Below, piece after piece: positions 56,126 through 63,858 of a stretch of DNA of 64,000 nt (the first letter of the stretch is position 1; every line of letters starts with the position of its first letter). The translations under genes were made by a program, and so were the position numbers. The notes beneath the pieces were generated by a model, which had not been told where the DNA came from, did not search any database, and worked only from the letters and a program-made list of their open reading frames with translations. Source of the DNA: a bacterium (GTDB lineage: Bacteria; 4484-113; JAFGCY01); the NCBI GenBank assembly GCA_020440605.1, contig JAGRNT010000011.1, positions 53,471 to 117,470 of the forward strand, in the 5' to 3' direction.

Positions 56126-57169
56126 TCACGCCATTTCGCGCGTCCGCCCGCCGAAGTACAGCCAGCAGAACCAGAGGCTGAACACGATCACGCCGATGCT
56201 GATCTTCAGCGCGTAGAGCAGGTTCAGTGACAGGCCCTCCTCAGGCGTGAGCGGGGTCACGAAGGCTTCGATGATCCCGGCCACGACCAGCGTGAGCGTG
56301 GTGGTCAGCACCAGCTTGCCGGCATCCCCCACCGCCGCCCGCAGGCTTTCGCCGCGCGCGCGCTGCCCGGGGAAGACCCAGGAGAAGCCGAGCTTCATCC
56401 CCGCCGCCCCGGCCAGAGTGATCGCCGGCAGTTCGATCGCGCCATGCGCCGCCACTCCGGCGATGAAGTACAGCGGCAGGTTGACGTCGATCCCGGGTGG
56501 CGTAGTGAAGTACAGGTAGGCGATCGCCCCCAGCATGTAGCCGTTGAAGGCCATCATCAGCAGGGCCGGCAGGCCGCCGAGGATCCCCAGCAGGAAGGCA
56601 TTGAAGCCCACGCGGATGTTGTTGCTCGTGATGTACAGCCACATCCCGCTGCGTTCCTCGCGCGGGATCTGGGCCGCCAGCCCGAGGTCGGCATCCTCCG
56701 TGGCGGCGCGCAGGCTGGTCTGGTACTGGTTCACAATCTGCGGGCCGAGTACGGCGCGCGCGAGGTCGGCATCCACGAGGCAGTGCAGCCAGCCGATCAC
56801 CGTGCAGACCGCCATCACTGCCGCGCTGGCCAGTACCAGCCGTGCATTGCGGCGGACCGCGCGCGGCAGTTCCTCAACGATGTACTCCACGAAGCCGGTG
56901 CGCTTCTCGCCCAGCTTGCGGCCATAGATCACCCCGTGTGCCTCGTTGCACAGCGAACTGAGCTGCTCCACGAGCATCGGGTTGTCACCGCGCGTGCGGA
57001 AGAGCGAGAGGTCGGAGAGGGTCTTGCGGTACAGGCCGGGCAGGGCGGAAAGCTGCTCCTCGCTCAGGGACTGCAGTCCCCCGCTGCGGATGCGCTCCAG
57101 CACATTGCGCAGGCGCTCCCAGTCCGCTGAGCGCTCACCGAGCGAAAACTGCTGTCCAGCCTGCGGCAC
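56126..57169 (-). CDS. SpoIIM/DUF95-family membrane protein
   Basis: 347 residues from a GTG at 57169 that follows TAGGAT by 7 nt; the frame extends ten codons more. The N-terminal 110 residues are helical and charged, then about five helices. Family hallmarks: NNIRVGFNAFLLGILGGLPA, AFNGYMLGAIAYLYF and AGVAAHGAIELPAITLAGAA (H-G-x-x-E-L-x-A-I). SpoIIM is a sporulation protein in Bacillus, but the family is wide in non-sporulating bacteria with unknown roles. It is often next to RDD or MoxR genes; none is here. Confidence 0.9.
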   Translation of the reverse strand: MPQAGQQFSLGERSADWERLRNVLERIRSGGLQSLSEEQLSALPGLYRKTLSDLSLFRTRGDNPMLVEQLSSLCNEAHGVIYGRKLGEKRTGFVEYIVEELPRAVRRNARLVLASAAVMAVCTVIGWLHCLVDADLARAVLGPQIVNQYQTSLRAATEDADLGLAAQIPREERSGMWLYITSNNIRVGFNAFLLGILGGLPALLMMAFNGYMLGAIAYLYFTTPPGIDVNLPLYFIAGVAAHGAIELPAITLAGAAGMKLGFSWVFPGQRARGESLRAAVGDAGKLVLTTTLTLVVAGIIEAFVTPLTPEEGLSLNLLYALKISIGVIVFSLWFCWLYFGGRTREMA

Positions 57170-57188
57170 ATCTATAATCCTAACATCC
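57170..57188. promoter_or_regulatory. superimposed divergent promoter boxes
   Basis: Plus-strand TATAAT (57173-57178) and minus-strand TAGGAT (57177-57182 in top coordinates) overlap by two bases, serving the exported-protein gene and the SpoIIM-like gene. Simultaneous use of both is sterically impossible. Confidence 0.5.
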
Positions 57189-58618
57189 TGCCGGTTCACA
57201 AATTATTCGCGGCCGCCCTGGCAATCCTCTGCGGCCTGCTGCATTTCCGCTCCGCGCAGGCTGCCGACCAGCAGCTCGTGGGCATGCTGCATCTGGTCCC
57301 GCGCAGCCCGGGAGGCAGTGCCGTGCAGCCCCTGCCGCTGGAGCTGTACGCCGAGGGCGGCTTCTATTTCGATCTCGCCATCAGTGATGAGCTGCAGGGC
57401 ATGCCCTTCGAGCAGTACATCGAGCGCCGCCTGAGCCTGCTCAATGCCTGCTACGTAGTGCGCGTAATGGACCATGGCCGCAGTGCGGACTACAGTCCGG
57501 CCGCTGCCTCCGAATTCTGGGTGGAGATTCCGCGCACGGACGGCGGTTACCGCATCCCGGCCAGCCTTCTTCCTGACCACGTCTACTCCTGGAGCATCAT
57601 CGCCAGTGTGGAGGAGGGCGGCGGCAGCCAGCTCAGCATCGAGTCCGAAGCGCTGTACTTCCACACCTCCGGCCGCGGCTGCCTGCTCATGGACGCAGAG
57701 CGACGCGATGGCTCGATGCTCGGCTACGCCAATGCCCTGGCCCTGCTGGGCCGCCTCCAGGTGGATGAGTCACTGGCCCTGCGCCACAGCCTCGGCGGGG
57801 TTGCCAACTACGTCAACTACCCCCGGGCCACGGACAGCTACGTCTGCACGGCGATCGACCCGCCGGCCAGCCGCCCGCTGCCGTCCCCGCCCACAACTGG
57901 CCTGCTGGAGCTGCCGCAGCTGCTGGAGCTTGGCGTGCTGATGCGTGATGCACGTGAGTTGCACCAGTGGATCAGTGCCGGTCGCGATGGTCTCGGCCAG
58001 TTCCGCAGCCTCGGCAGCCGCTGCCGCCTGTTCGCGGCCGCAGCCCAGGACCAGCCGGGTGCCCCATTGCAGGCGCTTGCCAGTCTCAGCGAGGTGGCCC
58101 GCCGCCTGGGGGTCGAGGAAGCACTCTCCGGCCCGGAGCAGCTCTCCCTGCTCAGTGAGCTGCTGCTGCTCGGCGATGGCCTGGCGGCCACGGGCAGCCT
58201 GCGCAATCCCGAACACAGCCTGGCCTGCTGTGCGGACTATGCCGCCAGCTCCGAGCGCCGCCTGCGCCAGCTCAGCGAAATGGATCCAGCGCTGTACAAT
58301 CTGCTGGGAGCCGAGCGCGGACGCTTCTGGCAGGAGTTCTTCCGCAGCCAGCGCGCCGAACTGGCCCTGCTGCGCGAGGAGATCCTCAGCGGGCAGCTCA
58401 GCGAAAGCGGGCTGCGCCAGCGCCTGGAATCCGCCCGGCAGCGCGCCGCAATGCAATTACCGGCGCTCAGTGATGGTATGGAAGAGCGGGACCAGGCCGC
58501 AGCCAGCGGGGCCGCATTTGCTAAACTTGCGCCCGCCGGAGAGCAGCCCCAGCTCAGGCTTCTGCTGGAAGCACAGCTGGACTGGATCGCAGCCGCACTC
58601 TGGCCCCGCACGGACTGA
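57185..58618 (+). CDS. exported protein, unknown, with probable non-AUG start
   Basis: About 477 residues. Upstream of the first in-frame GTG (57278) the frame encodes a good signal peptide, [24 protein letters not shown], which would be lost if translation began at the GTG. The only codons between TATAAT and the signal are ATC (57185, spacing 6) and CTG (57188, spacing 9), so a non-standard start is likely. The mature part begins beta-rich ([20 protein letters not shown] ... [20 protein letters not shown]), then becomes Leu/Gln/Ala helical (about 200-470). No family recognised. It lies 46 bp before pdxS. Confidence 0.72.
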   Translation: MLPVHKLFAAALAILCGLLHFRSAQAADQQLVGMLHLVPRSPGGSAVQPLPLELYAEGGFYFDLAISDELQGMPFEQYIERRLSLLNACYVVRVMDHGRSADYSPAAASEFWVEIPRTDGGYRIPASLLPDHVYSWSIIASVEEGGGSQLSIESEALYFHTSGRGCLLMDAERRDGSMLGYANALALLGRLQVDESLALRHSLGGVANYVNYPRATDSYVCTAIDPPASRPLPSPPTTGLLELPQLLELGVLMRDARELHQWISAGRDGLGQFRSLGSRCRLFAAAAQDQPGAPLQALASLSEVARRLGVEEALSGPEQLSLLSELLLLGDGLAATGSLRNPEHSLACCADYAASSERRLRQLSEMDPALYNLLGAERGRFWQEFFRSQRAELALLREEILSGQLSESGLRQRLESARQRAAMQLPALSDGMEERDQAAASGAAFAKLAPAGEQPQLRLLLEAQLDWIAAALWPRTD

Positions 58619-58664
58619 CAACCGCCGCCACGGGGAGGCGGACCCATTAGGAGAACACACAGCG

Positions 58665-59576
58665 ATGTCTAAGAAGAACGGCAGCAGCAACGGCTCGAAG
58701 AAGGGCGGTTACAGCACGAAGGTCGGCCTGGCCGAGATGCTCAAGGGCGGCGTGATCATGGATGTCACGAATGCCGAGCAGGCGGTGATCGCCGAGCAGG
58801 CCGGGGCGGTGGCGGTGATGGCGCTGGAGCGCGTCCCCGCCGACATCCGCCGTGCGGGCGGGATCGCCCGCATGAGCAGCGTGACGATGATCCGCGAGAT
58901 CATGGAGGCCGTCAGCATCCCGGTGATGGCCAAGTGCCGCATCGGGCACTTCGTCGAGGCCCAGATCCTGCAGGCGCTCGGCGTGGACTTCATCGACGAG
59001 AGCGAGGTCCTGACCCCCGCCGATGAGGCCTTCCATGTTGACAAGCACTCCTTCAAGGTGCCCTTCGTCTGCGGTGCCAAGGATCTCGGCGAGGCCCTGC
59101 GCCGCATCGGCGAGGGCGCGGCGATGATCCGCACCAAGGGTGAGCCCGGCACCGGCAACATCGTCGAGGCCGTGCGCCACATGCGCCATGTCCAGGGCGA
59201 GATCAAGGCCCTCAGCGTGCTCCCGAAGGAGGAGCTGATGACCGCCGCCAAGGAGCTGCAGGCTCCCTATGACCTTGTCTGCAAGGTCGCGGCCAGCGGC
59301 CGCCTGCCGGTCCCGAACTTCGCCGCCGGCGGAGTGGCGACGCCCGCCGATGCCGCGCTGATGATGCAGCTCGGGGCCGAGACGGTGTTCGTCGGCAGCG
59401 GGATCTTCAAGAGTGACGACCCGCGTCCGCGGGCTGAGGCCATCGTGCAGGCCGTGCTGCACTATGACAACCCGCACAAGCTGGCAGAGGTCAGCGCCGG
59501 CCTCGGTGAGGCCATGAGCGGGCTGGACGTTGCCAGCATGGATGACAGCGAGCGCATGGCGACGCGCGGCTGGTGA
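58665..59576 (+). CDS. pdxS: pyridoxal 5-phosphate synthase subunit PdxS
   Basis: 303 residues. Makes PLP from ribose 5-phosphate, glyceraldehyde 3-phosphate and ammonia delivered by PdxT. Typical segments: [60 protein letters not shown] (catalytic Lys), [40 protein letters not shown] (second Lys) and [25 protein letters not shown] lies 11 nt before the ATG. pdxT is not adjacent, which is unusual but not rare. A Ser/Lys/Gly-rich N-terminus ([13 protein letters not shown]) precedes the conserved start. Confidence 0.97.
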   Translation: MSKKNGSSNGSKKGGYSTKVGLAEMLKGGVIMDVTNAEQAVIAEQAGAVAVMALERVPADIRRAGGIARMSSVTMIREIMEAVSIPVMAKCRIGHFVEAQILQALGVDFIDESEVLTPADEAFHVDKHSFKVPFVCGAKDLGEALRRIGEGAAMIRTKGEPGTGNIVEAVRHMRHVQGEIKALSVLPKEELMTAAKELQAPYDLVCKVAASGRLPVPNFAAGGVATPADAALMMQLGAETVFVGSGIFKSDDPRPRAEAIVQAVLHYDNPHKLAEVSAGLGEAMSGLDVASMDDSERMATRGW

Positions 59577-60700
59577 TGCAGGGCCGGACACGCACAATTC
59601 TGGCAATCATCGCGCTGCCGCTGCTGATGCTTGCCGGCGGCTGCCCCAGCTCGGGCGGTAACCGGACAGGCAGTGGGGGCGGCAGCGTGAGCAGCATCGG
59701 CTCCGGCACGATCTCACAGGGCAGCCCCTTCAGCCTCGAGGCCCATTCCCTCGGCGAAGAGCTTCTCCTGGGACCCGGACAGGTATTAAGTGGCCAGCTC
59801 AACTGCTTCGCCGGCAACGACCTCGCCAGCGACGACGGCCAGGCCAGCCTGATCCAGCTCCGCCCGCGCGGGATCGAGACCATGCTCAACATCCCGCACA
59901 AGCTCGGCGGTGCCCGGCGCGTGGTGCAGTTCTTCCCCGACGGCCGCCTGCTGCTCGGCCAGGATGCCAGCGGCGGTGAAGCCGTGCGCGTGCTGATGGT
60001 GGACAGCGAAACCGGCACTGAGCTGGATGTGACTCCCAGCAATCTCGCGCCGCTCTGGGACGGCCCGGAGGATCTGCCCTTCGTGGCCTGGACCGGCAAG
60101 CACGGCCTCTGCATCAGTGCTCCCGGCCGCCGGCCCGGCGAGCTCGTGCTCTGGGAGGGCCACAATACACTGTCCGAGGTCCAGCAGCTGCCCGGGATTC
60201 TGGCAACAGGCTGGCGCATGAGGGAGGAGGGCCCGCAGTTCCTCGCTGTCAACGCCGTGCTTGAACTTCTGGCCTTCGATGAGGTGCAGGGCAAACTGCT
60301 GCCCGATCCGGACGGCACGGACCTCGCCGCGGCGATTGCCGATGCCGCAGGAGATGAACTCGGCACTCCGCTGCGCTTCGCCGCCGGAGAGGATCTGGCG
60401 GTGCTGCAGACCCGTGACACCTCACACTGGGCGCTGGTCGGCAGCGCGGATGCCCAGGACTACATCGAGGTGCATGACGCCTCGGGCATGACCCCCGACG
60501 GCCGGCGGCGCATCCCCGGCCCGGGTGACCTGCTCGGGGGCAGCGAGGCCCAGCGCCTGCGCCGTGAGGGCGCGAACCAGGACCCGTCCATCATCAATGA
60601 GGGATTCGTGCTGCCGCTCAATGAGGGCCATGTGGGGATATTTGATCTGATCTACCAGCGCCTGATCGTGATCGGTATCTCTGACAATCCGGGCAGCTAG
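59576..60700 (+). CDS. lipoprotein, propeller-like, unknown
   Basis: 374 residues from the ATG that overlaps the pdxS stop (TGATG). The signal ([23 protein letters not shown]) ends at a lipobox-like AGGC. The mature start is Gly/Ser-rich (SGGNRTGSGGGSVSSIGSG), followed by beta repeats of 40-50 residues (VQFFPDGRLLLGQDASGGEA, LPFVAWTGKHGLCISAPGRR). No family recognised. Translational coupling to pdxS is notable, because the products act in different compartments. Its stop overlaps ribH within CTAG (60697-60700). Confidence 0.78.
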   Translation: MQGRTRTILAIIALPLLMLAGGCPSSGGNRTGSGGGSVSSIGSGTISQGSPFSLEAHSLGEELLLGPGQVLSGQLNCFAGNDLASDDGQASLIQLRPRGIETMLNIPHKLGGARRVVQFFPDGRLLLGQDASGGEAVRVLMVDSETGTELDVTPSNLAPLWDGPEDLPFVAWTGKHGLCISAPGRRPGELVLWEGHNTLSEVQQLPGILATGWRMREEGPQFLAVNAVLELLAFDEVQGKLLPDPDGTDLAAAIADAAGDELGTPLRFAAGEDLAVLQTRDTSHWALVGSADAQDYIEVHDASGMTPDGRRRIPGPGDLLGGSEAQRLRREGANQDPSIINEGFVLPLNEGHVGIFDLIYQRLIVIGISDNPGS

Positions 60701-61215
60701 CCCGACTGGCCCTCGGCCTCGTCCAGCTCGTCGCCATCCTCGATCTCAACGCCGATCACGGCCGTGAGATTGATCATCTCGATCAGGGCCTGCATGCTTT
60801 CCGCACCCTTGTTGCCATGCTTGGAGCCGGCGCGGTGCAGGGCCTGCTCCAGGCTGTCGCAGGTCAGCACGCCATAGGCGATCGGCACGCTGGAGACCGT
60901 TGCCAGGCTGCCCAGCCCGCGCGTGACCTCGCCCGCCAGATGCTCGTAGTGGTCGGTCTCCCCCCGGATCAGGCAACCGAGCGCCAGCACGCCGTCATAG
61001 CCGCCCTGTTCCAGCAGCCAGGAGACGGTCTGCGGGATCTCGAAGCAGCCCGGCACCCAGAAGGTGTCCATTTCGCTGTCCGACATGCTGAAGCGTTCGA
61101 GCGCATCCTCCGCGCCCTCCACGAGCTGGTTGACGACCAGTTCATTGAAGCTCGCAGCGACCACCGCGACGCGGATCCCGTCCGCCACGCACTTGCCCCG
61201 GAAGGTGTTTCCCAT
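60697..61215 (-). CDS. ribH: 6,7-dimethyl-8-ribityllumazine synthase
   Basis: 172 residues. Penultimate enzyme of riboflavin synthesis, forms 60-mer or pentamer shells. Motifs: VAVVAASFNELVVNQLVEGA, TFWVPGCFEIPQTVSWLLEQ, VLALGCLIRGETDHYEHLAG (with catalytic His in the DHYEH segment), PIAYGVLTCDSLEQALHRAG and KHGNKGAESMQALIEM. An acidic tail (EIEDGDELDEAEGQSG) follows. The ATG lies 6 nt after TAGCAT (61222-61227 minus). Other rib genes are absent from the window apart from the RibD-type reductase fold at 3.9 kb. Confidence 0.97.
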   Translation of the reverse strand: MGNTFRGKCVADGIRVAVVAASFNELVVNQLVEGAEDALERFSMSDSEMDTFWVPGCFEIPQTVSWLLEQGGYDGVLALGCLIRGETDHYEHLAGEVTRGLGSLATVSSVPIAYGVLTCDSLEQALHRAGSKHGNKGAESMQALIEMINLTAVIGVEIEDGDELDEAEGQSG

Positions 61216-61221
61216 GCCGAT

Positions 61222-61231
61222 ATGCTACCAT
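61222..61231. promoter_or_regulatory. overlapping divergent boxes of ribH and HAD gene
   Basis: Minus-strand TAGCAT (61222-61227; 6 nt to ribH ATG 61215) overlaps plus-strand TACCAT (61226-61231; 7 nt to GTG 61239). Confidence 0.55.
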
Positions 61232-61238
61232 GCAGCCC

Positions 61239-61898
61239 GTGGATTTCCGCGCGGCACGCATCATCGCCTTTGACAATGACGGCACGCTCTACCCGGCCGG
61301 GGCCGAGGTCTGCCTGAGCGTGCTGCAGGCCCATCGCCGCTATGTCGCCGAGCATTCTCTCGGCCTGGAAACGCCGGGGATCGAATGGGTCCAGCGTCAC
61401 ATCGGAGCTGACGCGAAGGAGTTCTACGCGCTGATGATGCCCGGCCAGCCGCGCAGCCTCGTGGAGGATTTCGAGGAATACTGCCTCGACCATGAGAAGG
61501 ATGCGATCGATGCGCGGCCCTGGCTCTACGAGGGGGCGGTGGAACTGCTTACGGCGCTCAGGGCGGCGGGGCGGATCCTGCTTCTGGTCAGCAATGGCAG
61601 CCCGCGTTACCTGAAGCATATCTGGGAGGCGGCGGGCTATGGCGAATGGTTCTCGCAGATGTACCCCTATGGCCCGCCGGACTACGGCACCAAGGGTGAG
61701 CGCCTGAAGCTGGCGCATGAGGACTGGGGTGGGGGAGAAGCGGTGATGATCGGCGACCGCCGCAGCGACTGGGAAGCGGCGCAGCATGCGGGCTTGCCGT
61801 TCATAGGCTGCCGCTATGGCTATGGCGAGGACAGTGAATTGTCAGACGCCGCGCATGTGATTGACAGCATCACCGAACTGCACGGGCTACTGCTTTGA
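61239..61898 (+). CDS. HAD-superfamily phosphatase
   Basis: 219 residues from GTG 61239 (an ATG three codons upstream at 61230 is the alternative). Motif I is IIAFDNDGTLYPAG (nucleophile and acid/base Asp), motif II ILLLVSNGSPRYLKHIWEAA (Ser), Lys in YGTKGERLKL and motif III AVMIGDRRSDWEAAQHAGLP. The helical cap lies at about 18-90. This is the phosphoglycolate/pyrimidine-phosphatase layout; substrate unknown. Being next to ribH, it could remove the phosphate in riboflavin synthesis, a step done by HAD enzymes in some bacteria; this is inference. Confidence 0.9.
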   Translation: MDFRAARIIAFDNDGTLYPAGAEVCLSVLQAHRRYVAEHSLGLETPGIEWVQRHIGADAKEFYALMMPGQPRSLVEDFEEYCLDHEKDAIDARPWLYEGAVELLTALRAAGRILLLVSNGSPRYLKHIWEAAGYGEWFSQMYPYGPPDYGTKGERLKLAHEDWGGGEAVMIGDRRSDWEAAQHAGLPFIGCRYGYGEDSELSDAAHVIDSITELHGLLL

Positions 61899-62181
61899 CG
61901 GAGGCCCGGAGCAATCCGGCAAGGGAGGTCAGCTGTAAAGCTGACAAGGAGGTCATCCGTCAGGATGACAATGGAGTTCAGAAATTATTCTGACAACGCG
62001 ATAGCTTCACAGGGTCAGATCAAACACAGAGCCACAGAGCACACAGAGCTTTCCGGGCTCATTGCTCTTTTCTCATTCCTCATTGCTTCGAAGCATTCCC
62101 TCTCAGGCGTCGCCAGGCGCCGCCGCTACCCCTCCTTCTGCCTTCTGCCTTTTGCCTTCTGACAAGCGCGGCCCCGACACC
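61899..62181. repeat. hairpin units, CACAGAG element and heptanucleotide runs
   Basis: Contains a CCCGGAGCAATCCGG unit, the exact two-unit hairpin pair (61922-61971) also seen at 53292-53341, CACAGAGCCACAGAGCACAC (62023-62047), and a 70-bp module (about 62060-62129) that recurs directly at 62380-62447. CTTCTGC/CTTTTGC 7-mers (62135-62161) follow. No gene. Confidence 0.8.
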
Positions 62182-62447
62182 GAATCAGTGAACAGTGAAC
62201 TGTGAACAGTACCGGCGCGGCCCTGCCGCGCTTGGGACGGAATGGCAGGAAGTATCCACAGCAAGCGATTGGCAACAAAGCCAACCCAGTCAATGAGTCA
62301 ATCAGTCAATTGACAGCAACGTGCATGCTCAGACGCAGCTTGTTGACTTCGTGACTTATTGACTAATTGACTGGAATCCAGACTCATTGCTCATTCCTCA
62401 TTGCTTCGAAGCATTCCCTCTCAGGCGTCGCCAGGCGCCGCCGCTAC
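62182..62447. repeat. composite dispersed repeat, copy 2 (inverted relative to copy 1)
   Basis: Its reverse complement matches 53427-53713 module by module: hairpin, AGGGAATGCTTCGAAGCAAT, GCAATGA 7-mers, AGTCAAT-type 7/8-mers, GGGTTGGCTTTGTTGCCAAT, GCGGCAGGGCCGCGCCGG and TTCACTG 7-mers. Together with the preceding stretch it fills the 600-bp space between the HAD gene and the next gene. Confidence 0.85.
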
Positions 62448-62489
62448 AATTCATTCGCTCCGTTCTCTCCCCGCTCCCTTCCCGCACCG

Positions 62490-62495
62490 TATAAT
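62490..62495 (+). promoter_or_regulatory. TATAAT box, leaderless start of 62502 gene
   Basis: Perfect TATAAT, ccgcat (6 nt), GTG at 62502. This decides the start over a longer repeat-derived frame from 62367. Confidence 0.65.
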
Positions 62496-62501
62496 CCGCA
62501 T

Positions 62502-63128
62502 GTGAGATTCATCCTTTCAACCTGCCTGTGCCTGCTCCTGTTCACGGCCTTCGCCTTCGCCCAGTCCGAGAAGACGGAGCGCGTGAATGTCAGCGCTTAC
62601 CACTTCGCCTTCAGCTTCGAGCCCGGCTGCGTGATCACCTACAGCGAGGGCAGCAACGGTGCCCAGGCGATCCGCTTCCCGAAGGGTGGCAAGACCACGG
62701 ATGACCCGCTCTACCGCGTGCTGGTCTACGGCAAGGAGCAGTATCTCGTCTCCCTGGCCGAGGCCCGTGACAGCGGGATCGAGCCCCCCGAGGAGCAGTT
62801 CCTCAGCCCTGCGGCCTATCCCACGGCTGAGGCCTGGGATGCGCAGTTCACGAAGATCATGGCCACCCATGGCCGCGAGCCTTCGGGTCAGGCAATCGTG
62901 AAGCTCTCGGACGGCACCCAGCGTCGTCCGCCATTCTTCGCCTGGAGCCGCAGCGTCGGCAGCAAGACGCATTACGCCGTGATGTATGTCACGATCCATC
63001 GCGGGGCCTTCGTGGCCGTGCAGATCGAGGGCTCCCAGCCCTTCACGGATGCCACGGTGAATGCCCTGACCAGTTCACTGGAGCTGACCGTCGCACCGCC
63101 TGCGCCCGCTGTGCCGCCCGCCGGCTAG
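62502..63128 (+). CDS. exported protein, unknown
   Basis: 208 residues from the GTG at 62502, which starts a signal peptide (RFILSTCLCLLLFTAFAFAQ). The mature part has NVSAYHFAFSFEPGCVITYS, a helical middle with EAWDAQFTKIMATHGREPSG, strands (THYAVMYVTIHRGAFVAVQI) and a Pro/Ala-rich end. The fold looks like a single alpha/beta domain of the kind found in small periplasmic PsbP-like proteins, but this is only an impression. Its stop overlaps that of the convergent gene within CTAG (63125-63128). Confidence 0.78.
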   Translation: MRFILSTCLCLLLFTAFAFAQSEKTERVNVSAYHFAFSFEPGCVITYSEGSNGAQAIRFPKGGKTTDDPLYRVLVYGKEQYLVSLAEARDSGIEPPEEQFLSPAAYPTAEAWDAQFTKIMATHGREPSGQAIVKLSDGTQRRPPFFAWSRSVGSKTHYAVMYVTIHRGAFVAVQIEGSQPFTDATVNALTSSLELTVAPPAPAVPPAG

Positions 63129-63820
63129 AGCGTCGCCAGTTCCTCGTCGATCACGCGCCGGTAGCTGCGTGTGGCCTCAGCGATGCTTTCCGCCGTGCGC
63201 CCGGCCACGATCGCCCCGATCATCAGCCCTCCTGTCCCGACCCGCACCAACCAGCGCGCATCCTCGGGGGTGATGTGCTTCTGCGTCGGCACCAGCAGCG
63301 GTGCATCCACGTATTCCTGCAGGATCCGCAGGCGCCGCGCATCGTGGTAGCTGAAGGGCTTTCCGTAGTCCTCGGGCTTCGTGATGCTGGCCTCCACCAT
63401 GAAGATCCGGTTGCGGTTGGCACCGCGCGGCCAGTAGACATGCGACATGAAGAAGGCATGCTCCACGAAACCGTCGAAACCGTCAAAGGCCACGATCAGC
63501 TTCTGCTGCAGTTCGAGGAACCACAGCGGCATGTGCTGGGTGTAGATGTCAACGAAGCTCACGCCGATCCCGTACAGCTCATCCAGCTCAGCCCGCGTCG
63601 GCAGGCTGGCAATCTCCGCGCCGGGCATCAGGCCCACCTCGCAGTCCACGGCATTGCAGATCGCGCGCACGGTCTCCACTTCCTCGCTGAAGCTGCCGAA
63701 GCGCGTGCCGCTGGCGCGGTGCTCGACATTCATGTGCAGCTTGATGGCATCCGCCCCGGCTCCGGCGGCGGCGGTGGCCATGGCGATGTCATTGCGCGGC
63801 AGGCTGACGATCAGTTTCAT
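63125..63820 (-). CDS. TIM-barrel protein of unknown function
   Basis: 231 residues from the ATG at 63820, which has GGGAG 9 nt upstream. The N-terminal strand-helix KLIVSLPRNDIAMATAAAGA-GADAIKLHMN is typical of phosphate-binding or aldolase-type (beta/alpha)8 barrels, as in thiamine-phosphate-synthase-like or indole-3-glycerol-like proteins. Later come VGLMPGAEIASLPTRAELDE, VEASITKPEDYG and a phosphate-loop-like VRVGTGGLMIGAIVAGRTAE near the C-terminus. Substrate unknown. Confidence 0.75.
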   Translation of the reverse strand: MKLIVSLPRNDIAMATAAAGAGADAIKLHMNVEHRASGTRFGSFSEEVETVRAICNAVDCEVGLMPGAEIASLPTRAELDELYGIGVSFVDIYTQHMPLWFLELQQKLIVAFDGFDGFVEHAFFMSHVYWPRGANRNRIFMVEASITKPEDYGKPFSYHDARRLRILQEYVDAPLLVPTQKHITPEDARWLVRVGTGGLMIGAIVAGRTAESIAEATRSYRRVIDEELATL

Positions 63821-63858
63821 CCCGGCTGGCTCCCTCTGCATGAACTGGGCACATTCTA

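Noticed and set aside
61965..62440. Short plus-strand frames (for example MTMEFRNYSDNA and MTGIQTHCSFLI)
   Set aside because: Composed of repeat modules that recur elsewhere in other frames and orientation.
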